Assembly (NCBI GenBank): GCA_004352715.1
Contig: SCFE01000009.1
Location: forward strand, 996,106-1,060,105
Source of the DNA: Hofstenia miamia
Lineage: Eukaryota; Xenacoelomorpha; Acoela
Length of the DNA stretch: 64,000 nucleotides
Reading direction: 5' to 3'
The translations under genes and the position numbers were made by a program. Positions within the stretch are counted from its first letter, which is position 1; every line of letters begins with the position of its first letter. Of the stretch, positions 24,353-34,642 are shown in pieces. The notes under the pieces are model-generated. The model was not told the origin of the DNA, did not search any database, and saw only the letters and a list, made by a program, of their open reading frames with translations.

Positions 24353-24831
24353 AACTAACCACCACATGTGCATTATTGATTGGCTTGTCCAAATATGTAG
24401 TAGTTGACAAATCTCACTGGATGGCATACTCCATCTTCTCCACATCTGTGAGATAATAGTGTTACAAGAACCATTACTTGCTTGTCAAGCTATACATTTC
24501 CCATCAATGAAGTGAACCTTTCAGTTTAAAGCATGCATATTTATAAAGTAAAGCAAAATATATTTATAAATATGTTTAAAAATCAATAATTTTATTACTT
24601 CACACAAGAAATCACTGTCAAGTTGATAAAACACAAATGTATTTTATAATGAGGCATGTGAAGTGATGGAAATTAATGCTTTGCTAGTGAAATAAAAATG
24701 AACAATCAATTTATTATGCACTATTCACAAATTACATCAATGCAAGGCATTATGAATAATTTCCAAATAACAATGCCACTAGATTTTTCTGTCTTTTCCC
24801 CAGTTGTTCAAATATTGAGTGAGATATACAA

Positions 24832-25107
24832 TCACCCTGTACCAGTTAATCTCAACAGAAAGCCTTGCTTGGTACAAAATTTCATTGTTATTCTATTAGT
24901 ATACAATTTTGAAACAAATTTACACATCAGATTGTGTTTTTCATGGTGAATGACAGAGATGGTATTAATTTTTTCTTTATGTGTTAGCAATAGGGGACAC
25001 TTATATAACATGGGCAAATGAATACTACCAACATGTTGTGGTTCTACAATGTCTGTGTGTATCATTACAATATAAATATCACAGTAATAATTGGCAGTTG
25101 TTCCCAT
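24832..25107 (-). pseudogene. Polinton penton-like fragment 2
   Basis: The frame reads YYCDIYIVMIHTDIVEPQ then VGSIHLPML, followed by a region ending NRITMKFCTKQGFLLRL. The D-I-V-E-P-Q-x-V-G motif and a C-terminal strand with a G-x-x-L pattern match the penton family better than fragment 1, because more of the C-terminus is kept. No start of the gene can be defined. Confidence 0.55.
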
Positions 25108-25156
25108 TTTTCAATGCATCTAATCTCATCAGCATCCATTAGATATTTAAATAATT

Positions 25157-25528
25157 TTAAGGTCTCCAATGTCTAAATTTAATGTAGAACCACACAATAA
25201 AGATGGTAGATGGCCTAAAATTGGTAAATTGCACAAAAATCTGATATCCATTGCCAATTCCAAATTCTCTTTTAACAAAACCATAGCTATCATCACAAAT
25301 TGAATGTATTCTAAACAATTTTGACCATTTCAAAAGCGAGTGTAGCTTCAAATTATCAATTCCAATCAATCCACCATGAGGGTTCATTTGCAAAACTTTT
25401 TCAACAGCAACATTGTGTATATTATGTTCCTGTAATAGATAGCTTGTAACATGCACAAACTTTAAATGTGGGTCTTTGGTCGAGTGAATACAACCTTCCA
25501 CTGGTTGAATTTTGTCAAGTTTCAACAT
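25157..25528 (-). pseudogene. Unrecognised ORF between penton and capsid remnants
   Basis: A 123-codon minus frame lies in the Polinton-like segment, starting MLKLDKIQPVEGC and containing LQMNPHGGLIGIDNLK. No protease catalytic motif, Walker motif or zinc finger is visible. Its position suggests it derives from the same element, perhaps from a capsid gene in another frame. Confidence 0.3.
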
Positions 25529-25643
25529 CTTTACAATACAATGATTTACAAAACACGTATCTTATCCTATTATAACCTTTCACTGTTTATCAATATAGAC
25601 TTTGGAATTGGTCTTCCCAAAACAATAACTTCCATCCATTTGG

Positions 25644-26082
25644 TTAGCACGTTTTTAAACGTATATTTGCACCACTCAATTCAGGATAAAAATCCTCATT
25701 GTTGGCCTCTGCAATGCAAGTCAGTTCAAAAACCATAATCGCGTGCCTGTTATATTGTGTGTAGAGAATTCCACTGCAATGACTATTTATCCCAAGAGCT
25801 TTTATTGATAGATAATATGCCTGTGCATAGTTGTCATTATCCAACTAACATGGGGGTGAATGGAATATTTGATCCTCCAAGGGTTATAGTAACTTGATGG
25901 AGTCCTCTAAATTTATATGAAAACGGATTTGTAAACATTGTGCCTGTAAACTAGTGTTTTGGAACAATTGCCAAGGCAATTCTTCTAACAGGTTCATTGG
26001 AAAAAACATTTTCTCTAGTAAGTGTGTTCTGAGCTGCTGGAACTATAAATGTATGTGTAAGAATTCCACTATTTTCACTTAT
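25644..26082 (-). pseudogene. Polinton major capsid protein C-terminal half, broken
   Basis: Downstream of 26082 the minus strand reads THTFIVPAAQNTLTRENVF, then EPVRRIALAIVP. After a stop come FTNPFSYKFRGLHQVTI, LGGSNIPFTPML and, in frame 25644-25844, RHAIMVFELTCI with GANIRLKTC. This series (IPxxxxxxxxENxFxxxxPxRI, NPFxxxxxxL, xxxVFELT, xxIRLK) follows the conserved C-terminal jelly roll of the Polinton double jelly-roll capsid family, known in animal genomes as F54H12.2-like proteins. The N-terminal jelly roll is missing. Stops near 25950 and 25850 disable it. Confidence 0.6.
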
Positions 26083-26313
26083 CAACTTTTCTGAAAATTC
26101 CTTGAAACATTCCACACACTTCATTTTCATTTTAAATTTGTTATAAATTTTACTTTGGAAATGACAATAAAAAACAATTGCTTTGGAATACCTATCAAAA
26201 TATTCTTTATCAATTAATTTCCTGACTAAGTTTGTTTTTCCAAATTTTGATGGACCACTGAAAATTAAAAACGGCTGACTATTTCGCAAAGGAACAACAT
26301 TAAAAGTGTGCAT
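26083..26313 (-). pseudogene. Packaging ATPase-like N-terminus, fused to capsid fragment
   Basis: Starting at the Met at 26313, the frame contains FLIFSGPSKFGKTNLVRKLI, a Walker A motif (GPSKFGKT) in the context of FtsK/HerA-type or A32-like DNA packaging ATPases of Polinton-type elements. It continues with KAIVFYCHFQSKIYNKF. About 75 residues in, the same open frame turns into capsid-like sequence, so the Walker B and the rest of the ATPase are lost. This looks like a deletion join within a Polinton remnant. Confidence 0.5.
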
Positions 26314-26733
26314 GCTTTCTTTATAATGAGAAGAGTAAAAAGTTTACATTAACATATATATTTTTTTTGAACACCAAACACTTAGTTTCAAATAATTCGC
26401 GGTTCTTCCCAGTGTTATTTATCTTATGGATTAGGTTTTTATATCAAAATGTAGACAATTACTAGTTCCATGTGAAACTAATTCTTATTTTTTGGATATA
26501 TCAATTCCCATTCAATAGCATCGACCAATAGAAATTGTCAATTGTAACACTTCTGTTATAATCGATTATTATAATTTATAGGGTAGACTATCTTTTGGAG
26601 ACCTATAGCTCCATGACTTTTAATGCTATGAATACAGTTTAAATATCATTCGATGCGCGCTGAATAGTGTTACGACAGACCTATTTTTCTTTTTTAAAAT
26701 TCATCAATTTTTAACGTTTTTAGAGCAATAAAA

Positions 26734-27569
26734 ATGGGAAAGAACAAAGATTTATCAAATGAAAAAATAGCGCAAGTGGAGATTTTGTTAAAGGAAAACT
26801 TGTCCATGCGACAAATAGGTCAACGTGTTGGTATTAGCCATATGAGCGTTAAGAATATTAAAGATAAATTGGAGACAGGTCAACCAACATCATCTAGAAT
26901 TGGACATTGTGGCAGAAAGCGATCAACAACAACTGCCAATGATCGCTATCTTCTAAGAAGCGTGAAGAAAATGGTGCGACCAACTGCGTCAGAGTTGAAA
27001 CGCGAGTGGGAAAGTACTGGAGTAGCGGTATCTGTTTCTACAGTCAAAAGAAGACTCTCTGAGCTGGGTTGCAAAAACCGTGCTGTAAGAAAGGTGCCAT
27101 TGCTAACACAAGCAATGAAGAGNGGGGTCAATTTTCATTTTATGGGGCTGGTAGACTGCATATTTGCGAATCTAATATGAACAAAGAGCAGTACTTGGAT
27201 GTTTTGAAGAATCGTTTGTTGCCTCAAATGGAGGAATGGAGAGCTAACGATGTCTGCACATTCATGCAAGACAATGCGCCATGTCATACGGCAAAGATCA
27301 TTAAAAAATTTTTTGAGGATCAGCACATCAACGTTTTGGATTGGCCGGGCAACAGCCCAGATCTGAATCCGATCGAAAATCTTTGGGCGATTGTAAAATC
27401 CAAACTGAAAAACCATAATATTACGACAAAAGAAGAATTAATTAGTCTAATAATTCAAATATGGACCCGGGATGTAAATATCCCTAACATTTTACAAAAT
27501 TTGGTGACGTCTATGCCACGACGTATGCAGCAAGTTGTTAAAGAAAAAGGTGGAATCACCAAATTTTGA
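26734..27569 (+). pseudogene. Tc1 transposase, internally deleted
   Basis: The first frame (26734-27122) encodes the paired-type DNA-binding region: LSMRQIGQRVGISHMSVKNI is the first helix-turn-helix, followed by a GRP-like linker and a second HTH (SVSTVKRRLSELGCKNR). After an N at 27123 the reading changes frame to FYGAGRLHI. Next come CTFMQDNAPCHTAKII (second catalytic Asp) and NSPDLNPIENLWAIVK (catalytic Glu), with a C-terminus ending at 27569. Roughly 80 residues carrying the first catalytic Asp are missing at the N, so the product could not catalyse transposition. Whether this is genomic or an assembly collapse is open. Confidence 0.85.
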
Positions 27570-27740
27570 TACATTTTAAACTTTATTTTGTACTTTTTTA
27601 TTATATTTGAATGTAAATACATTCATTATGTTCTTCTAAATATTGTGTTCAATTTTAATGGAAAAACTACTATTTTATGGGTATTAAAATTGTAAAAATT
27701 CGAAAAAATTGAGGTGTAAATAATAATTTGAGCGGTACTG
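26734..27740 (+). mobile_element. Tc1-like transposon, left end not found
   Basis: A Tc1-type transposase pseudogene (26734-27569) is followed by a right terminus whose complement starts CAGTACCGCTCAAATTA, ending at 27740 next to a TA dinucleotide. The corresponding left inverted repeat is not visible in 26300-26734, so the left end is deleted or strongly diverged. The terminal CAGT and the TA target are typical of Tc1 elements. Confidence 0.7.
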
Positions 27741-27741
27741 T

Positions 27742-28358
27742 ATATTCAGATAAATGTTTACAATTCAATAACTGTTAATTTATCTGAAAGCGTCATCAAC
27801 ATACTTTACAAAAAGTAACAATTCTTACAGGCTATGGATGAATTAATTTATATTGCTATTTTAATGACGAGTTATCGTATAGTCATTGTTGTAAAATTTA
27901 AATCCTAACCATGATGTACCTAAAATATATTTTTGCTTAAGGAAGATTTTTAAACGCTTTTTAAAAGGTTTCAATTTTTCAATGCTTTTAATTTCTTTAG
28001 GTAGCAATTCCAAGTTCCAATTGCGACATTAATGAAAGATTTCTTCAAAACTTTTTTCTTATACTTAACACATGTAAAAATTTTAGATCTTGAATTCTGT
28101 TTATGCGCAAATCCCGGGAATTTAATTGAATTATAAGGCGGTAGATTTTTTACTAGTTTGAAAAATGTTAGCAAGGTATTCAAAATGACGAGTTGTTTTG
28201 GAAAGAGAATTGACCTAGAAATGTAATGTTTAGTTTTCGATGAATTTTTTGCTGAGATATTCAGTGCCCATTTTAATTGAATGTCAAGTTTTCTATAAAT
28301 CACATCACTTAGATCAGTAAATAAATTGTTTGCATAATTAAGGTGGCTCATGTTAAAA
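27742..28358 (-). mobile_element. LINE family A, 3' end (copy 2)
   Basis: The minus frame 27971-28351 encodes MSHLNYANNLFTDLSDVIY, then LPPYNSIKFPGF and KKSFINVAIGTWN, homologous to the window start. The 3' UTR stem (27745-27753 with 27780-27788) is conserved. The 3' end directly abuts the TA at the Tc1 terminus (27741-27742) and has no short tandem tail, unlike copy 1. The 5' side runs into a gap. Confidence 0.7.
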
Positions 28359-29358
28359 NNNNNNNNNNNNNNNNNNNNNNNNNNNNNNNNNNNNNNNNNN
28401 NNNNNNNNNNNNNNNNNNNNNNNNNNNNNNNNNNNNNNNNNNNNNNNNNNNNNNNNNNNNNNNNNNNNNNNNNNNNNNNNNNNNNNNNNNNNNNNNNNNN
28501 NNNNNNNNNNNNNNNNNNNNNNNNNNNNNNNNNNNNNNNNNNNNNNNNNNNNNNNNNNNNNNNNNNNNNNNNNNNNNNNNNNNNNNNNNNNNNNNNNNNN
28601 NNNNNNNNNNNNNNNNNNNNNNNNNNNNNNNNNNNNNNNNNNNNNNNNNNNNNNNNNNNNNNNNNNNNNNNNNNNNNNNNNNNNNNNNNNNNNNNNNNNN
28701 NNNNNNNNNNNNNNNNNNNNNNNNNNNNNNNNNNNNNNNNNNNNNNNNNNNNNNNNNNNNNNNNNNNNNNNNNNNNNNNNNNNNNNNNNNNNNNNNNNNN
28801 NNNNNNNNNNNNNNNNNNNNNNNNNNNNNNNNNNNNNNNNNNNNNNNNNNNNNNNNNNNNNNNNNNNNNNNNNNNNNNNNNNNNNNNNNNNNNNNNNNNN
28901 NNNNNNNNNNNNNNNNNNNNNNNNNNNNNNNNNNNNNNNNNNNNNNNNNNNNNNNNNNNNNNNNNNNNNNNNNNNNNNNNNNNNNNNNNNNNNNNNNNNN
29001 NNNNNNNNNNNNNNNNNNNNNNNNNNNNNNNNNNNNNNNNNNNNNNNNNNNNNNNNNNNNNNNNNNNNNNNNNNNNNNNNNNNNNNNNNNNNNNNNNNNN
29101 NNNNNNNNNNNNNNNNNNNNNNNNNNNNNNNNNNNNNNNNNNNNNNNNNNNNNNNNNNNNNNNNNNNNNNNNNNNNNNNNNNNNNNNNNNNNNNNNNNNN
29201 NNNNNNNNNNNNNNNNNNNNNNNNNNNNNNNNNNNNNNNNNNNNNNNNNNNNNNNNNNNNNNNNNNNNNNNNNNNNNNNNNNNNNNNNNNNNNNNNNNNN
29301 NNNNNNNNNNNNNNNNNNNNNNNNNNNNNNNNNNNNNNNNNNNNNNNNNNNNNNNNNN
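28359..29358. other. Assembly gap, 1000 N
   Basis: Exactly 1000 unknown bases, the usual placeholder for a gap of unknown length. Confidence 0.95.
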
Positions 29359-30204
29359 TTGAAATGCTAGGAATTTGTATGGATAGGAAAAAATATTAGT
29401 CATTATCACAAATGCAACATAAACCCAATGCATTATACAAAAACATGTGTAAACATGCATAATGTGTGATATAGCCAGGTATATTAACAAAAAACATGTA
29501 ATGAAATTAGCCACATAATTCACTCACTATAGCAAAACATGTGATTGTAAACTAAAATGGCCCAACATGTATATGAATCATTGTAACTTAAATTGACCCC
29601 AACATGTATACGAATCATTGTAAAAATGAATCACCCCATAAATGTCCCAAAAATGAATTATCCTGTAAATGTCAAAAATCACTAATTAAACCACCACCTT
29701 GAAAATCAATTAGTTGGGAAAAATAATAATGTCAAGTATGTGAGTCACTAATTAAACCACTCCTAGATATTGGTGACATTTGGACCTCAAGTCTGTTTTT
29801 TCTATACTTCTAAAACAACTTATTTACCAATTGCTGTTATTTTATTAATACCTGTCAAGAACAACTAAAGGTAAGGACACCAAGCAAGCAAGCCACTAAG
29901 GAGAAATTGAGTGTGGGCTGCAAACATATAAACAAGTATTTACTGAATTTTGCATTATATAGAAATGCAAGTTACATACAAGAATAAAATATCATTTTAA
30001 CAAAAAAAGTCTTTAAGTAAGTATCAAAACAAAATTAATGCTATTTAGCAAATTTCTTTCCTATCTTGAAGGGTTTGGCTGCACATAATTACACCAAAGT
30101 AGCTAAATGTTTCATTATTTAAAAATACAAATTAAGCAGAAAAACATGAACTTAAACTGTTAAACTTCTAAACAATTATCAAAACAAGTATTACAAAACT
30201 AAAG
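29359..30204. other. AT-rich, short imperfect duplications
   Basis: CAACATGTATATGAATCATT (about 29565) recurs with one change at about 29599. CACTAATTAAACCAC occurs near 29681 and 29746. No gene recognised. Confidence 0.45.
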
Positions 30205-30423
30205 CTATTTAAGAAATGTCTTTCTCTTCTTCTTAGTACTTGCTACATCTGAAAATTCAGATACATATGATTTTATTATACAGTTGCATAAGCAGTAACA
30301 CTCAGGTTCACTGCAGGGACATTTAAAGTTAAAGCATTCATATAGATGCTTGATATGTTTTACCAGATAGTAGTGACAGCAAATTTTGGTATTTTTGAGA
30401 GACAGGCAACACAGACAGGCTAT
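30205..30423 (-). CDS. Cysteine-rich ORF, possible terminal exon
   Basis: A roughly 72-codon minus frame without its own ATG holds about fifteen cysteines in clusters: IACLCCLSLKNTKICCHYY, then KHIKHLYEC, then KCPCSEPECYCLCNC. It ends with a basic tail STKKKRKTFLK before the stop at 30207-30205. The first part could form a C2H2-type zinc finger (C-x2-C or C-C with H-x2-H). An exon of a zinc-binding protein or a mobile-element ORF is possible; chance is not excluded. Confidence 0.3.
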   Translation of the reverse strand: MACLCCLSLKNTKICCHYYLVKHIKHLYECFNFKCPCSEPECYCLCNCIIKSYVSEFSDVASTKKKRKTFLK

Positions 30424-32726
30424 TTTAAAAATTCTTCAGCTGCATTTTTCATACAACCATGAATGATTAGATTGATGTGCTTTGTAATTGAAAGGTTTAA
30501 ATGACCAGAATCTAGATTTTTCGTTTTGGATTATGAAACCACATGAAGGCAATTGCCCTCCATGATAATGCTAAGAAGGCTTTATAACAATTTCATCTAT
30601 AAGCAAAAGAATAGCATGATCAGACTGAAGTTTTCCTTGGAATATTTCTTTACACACAAATTCAGCTTATCAAGGAACCAACAGTTTGCATATGAGCTCG
30701 GAGTATTTGAAATAAACATTTGGGTAAAGGAAAATAACCTTTTCCTAAACGCCTTCAAATTGCAATAAATAGTGTAAGTATGTTAAAATCAACATTTTGT
30801 CACTCAATGTTTCAGGCAATTTTTAAAACCATTCTACTCTCAATTGTAGGGCCATCATGATTTGTGCTCTGCCTAAATATAAATATTTGAAGAGATACAC
30901 TGGGTATGGAGCAAATAAAATTGCCAAATGTACAGCAGTTAACAAAGGGATTAACATACAAATATATATTATTCATAAATGGTAATTCACAACTTAATGT
31001 AATCACAATGAATATGTTTCAAATCTTTCTTAAAGAACTTGGAACAATTTTGATTGCTTTAAGGCGTTATTTTACATTAGAGGGCCCAGTTGAAGTGACG
31101 TTATAAAAAGGTTAAACTCCGACCTTAATCCTAAACATGCATCCCAACCATTGAATTTGCATTGCATTTCCTCATGTTGATTATTTTTGCAAAATTTTTA
31201 AGTTTTGGGTTAGAGCTTAATAACTTTATTATGACATTGCTTGAGCTTGATACCCTAAAGTAAAACAACACAATTCACTTTAATTTAATCCATTATATAT
31301 AGTGCTATAACAAGATAATAAATAAATAGAAATCTGTTACCTGAATTTTGAAGGCTGCACACATTGACATCAATTACTGAGGGTTGTTCTGGTGTAATTT
31401 TCACTATCCAACAATTTTTACAGGGAAATCATTTCACCAATGGCTACTAAAAACTCCCATATTGCGAGTAATTTTCAATGAACAAATAAGGTTAGGCAAA
31501 GCATTAATCCAATGTTCCCTTTCTTGTAAATTGGAAGGAAATCCAAATACAGTTAGTCTATCTTCTGTTGGGATAGCTTTGTTTCAAATTTTGCCATAAT
31601 TTGTATGGCAATAAAAAATGCTTCATGTTTTAGCCATTACTCTGTGTAATTTAATTAAGTGTAATGCACATGCACAGAGAAACTGAAACCAGTAGCTCAC
31701 ATAAGAGTAAGATGGGTTAATTCAATTAGTTAATTTTTTAAATATAACGCCTCCTAGCAGGAGAAATATTAAATATGAAATGATAGTGCAGCCCACACAG
31801 AATTCCTCATTAATTAAGTGCCTGGTGTACTTGTAGCTGTACATTCATGAACAAAGTTACCCTTTACCGCCAATGAAGTTATTTCTTCATTAATTGTATT
31901 ATGCTGTAAAAGTGTTAATTCATAATTAAAAACAATAAACTTTACATGCCTATACATACATTTCAGATAAATTTTGTTACATAGGCTTTTCAGAGTAGCT
32001 TTTCTAGAGTGGCTGATTCAAAGTGAATCAGGGTAGGGCCTTGTCAAGTGAAGAAATATTTCGAAAAAGTTTCTTCAAAATATTCTTTGGAAGACTATTA
32101 AAAAATGGTTGGAACAGAAGAGAGTGGTACATTACTCAACTTGAAAAACTATCATATATATTAAATTTTTATCAAGCAGGTGAAGGCATGTTTATTAGAA
32201 TACATCAATGCAAGATCTTAACAAGTGTTATATTGGCCGCAACTTTTTACAAAACCCCAAAAAAAAACTCTTGTACATTAATTGCCAAAAGGCACAGAAT
32301 AAAACAATCTACATGCATGTGGCTAGCTGCAGTTTTTACAAAATGTTAGTTTTCTTCTATATAGCTATGTATAATATATGGCAAATAATGAAAGCAAAAT
32401 GTTTTCCCAAAAATAATATATTTTAAATATGAAGATATTAAGTGAGTATGTCAAAAAGTCAATAATAATTGATTTTAGGGTACTTAAAATACAGGCATAC
32501 AAGTGCAAAAGTATAGAGGTTTTGAGCTGGATATTTTATTGGTACTAAATTGTAAATTTTTTTGAGTATTTCGCCTTTTTTACTCTTAATAATTTGATAT
32601 TATTTGAATCATCAATTATTTGATCATCAGAAAAATTCCTTTAACTTAAAAAGTGACTCTGAATTTATTCAGTTTATAAATGCACCTTCTTTTAATATAC
32701 CAAATCCATGCTTTCCAGTATGACAA

Positions 32727-32988
32727 AAATTAGTTTACAACCATTTGTATTTAAACACCATAAGTAAGGTAAAATTTATGCTTAAAACTATACAATATGT
32801 CTCTCCTTGCCTCACGTAATAAAAGCATGCCAATGCAATCTAAATAATTNNNNNNNNNNNNNNNNAAAAATTAGTTTACAACCATTTGTATTTAAACACC
32901 ATAAGTAAGGTAAATTTATGTTTAAAACTATACAATATGTCTCTCCTTGCCTCACGTAATAAAAGCATGCCAATGCAATCTAAATAAT
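32727..32988. repeat. Duplicated flanks around a 16-N gap
   Basis: 32727-32849 and 32866-32988 are almost identical 123-bp blocks on either side of the Ns at 32850-32865. This is most simply one sequence placed twice when contigs were joined. Confidence 0.8.
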
Positions 32989-34504
32989 TAGCAGCTCAAT
33001 TGAATCTGATTGGCTAATAATTAGGTACCCACACACATTGCATTCCTGCACTTACTCTGGAATGATTATTGAGCTAAATTTTTCATAAAAGGCTATTTTT
33101 CGATACAAAACACTACATAAACCACGTGTAAATTAAACCTGCGTTAATAAAATACTTCAGTGCAAAGAAAACATTGAAATTATATATTAATGATTGATGA
33201 CATTCTGTTTTTACTAAGTAAGGAAAGATTGTCTTTAGATTCAGAAGAATGTGAAGCGGAAACATCCACTTTATTTGAAAATGGGCGCTTATTCTAAAAT
33301 GGAATTCAATTCATCACAGCATGAGATATACACTTACCTTGAAGACATTTTTTGGCTTCACACTTATTACAGGCGGACAGTGGATTCTCTCATTGAAGTG
33401 AATCTTATCTAAAATACGTAAAGTATACCTTTCAATAGTTACTGATAAACTTTGCATATATGAAATTAATCAATGTGTCGCTAAAAACACTAATCAAAAA
33501 GAAGAACATATGTAATAGAGATTATAAATTTTTCTGATTCGACTCAACTAACAAGTGAAGCCAGTCAAAATGAAGCCAAAAAATTGGATCAGGTCTTGGC
33601 AGTTAATGTATTAAAACCTTGTAAAACATATGTCTGGTGAATACTCTTCAACATTAATATTAACAGATTGTTTCCTTTGACTGTAAATGCCCATGTTTAC
33701 GTCTGTTTTTATTTGAACTATTGAGTTTGTGTTGGTGACTTGATACTGATTTATGTCTCTTGAAAGTCACTATCTATTTAATATGTATGAGGTTTTTTCA
33801 AAGAATGAATTCTAAAAACCTGCTATTGAATTGATGGAAAGGATGGGAAAATCTCGCTTCAATTGGTTGAATTTATACCCAACCCAAAAGACGAACAAAC
33901 TGCACACTACCTTATTTCCCGTGGAAAGTCCACTAAACATAGTAACATGAGTTGCTAAGCTTAAAAGAACCAAGTGAATGAGGAAAACACAAAAATATTA
34001 AAGCACAGATATCTACAATATCCATTTTGGGCAAAGATAAATTAAATTGCATTGCCATCAAATGGTCTTTTGAGGGCATTCTCGAATCAACGCAAAATTG
34101 TATGCTTTTGTTGAGCTGTAGAAAAGTTACACAACTCTGGTGAAATTAGGTTTGATGTCAATGCATTTTTAAGAAGTTATTGAACAGCCAAATATCAAAA
34201 GAACAATTGCCTCCACCGCATCAAGTTTCTCAATATCGATTGTACTGGTTCTAATATGTTTAAATTTTGTTGTGAAGGAGATAGTGAGCAAAGCTAAACC
34301 AATTTCGATACAAAAATCGGCAGTTTTCTTTCTTTCGCCGAATCTGTTAGTAAAGTCATCACAATTTATTTCAATGACAAAATATTTGTATCAAGCACCT
34401 TGGGTTCAAGCTTTCTGGAAAATTTTATAATAGCAGATTTACTACAAGCAATTTTACAGGTACTTCAAAGTACTTCAGAATGTTGTGCAAGTAAGCATGC
34501 GTGT

Positions 34505-34642
34505 TAGAAAAATTAATTGGTTAATCAAAAAGAAATTACAGGAACTTAATCCAACCTGTATTTAAATGACTGCAATTAGATCCGGTGAACTCCATGTTAT
34601 ACCTGGAGCCTATTACACACACAATTCTTTTTGATAATTTAA
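34505..34642. repeat. Dispersed repeat, second copy of 24218-24352
   Basis: Same orientation and near identity to the copy at 24.2 kb. It has an extra CA in the ACACAC run near its end. Confidence 0.7.

Noticed and set aside
25157-25528. Polinton cysteine protease
   Set aside because: No His-Asp-Cys arrangement or adenain-like motif could be found in the frame.
28343-29523. Very long open frames consisting mainly of unknown residues (also in the gaps at 42, 47, 49, 56, 57, 58-59 and 60.8-61.9 kb)
   Set aside because: They are open only because runs of N contain no stop codon.
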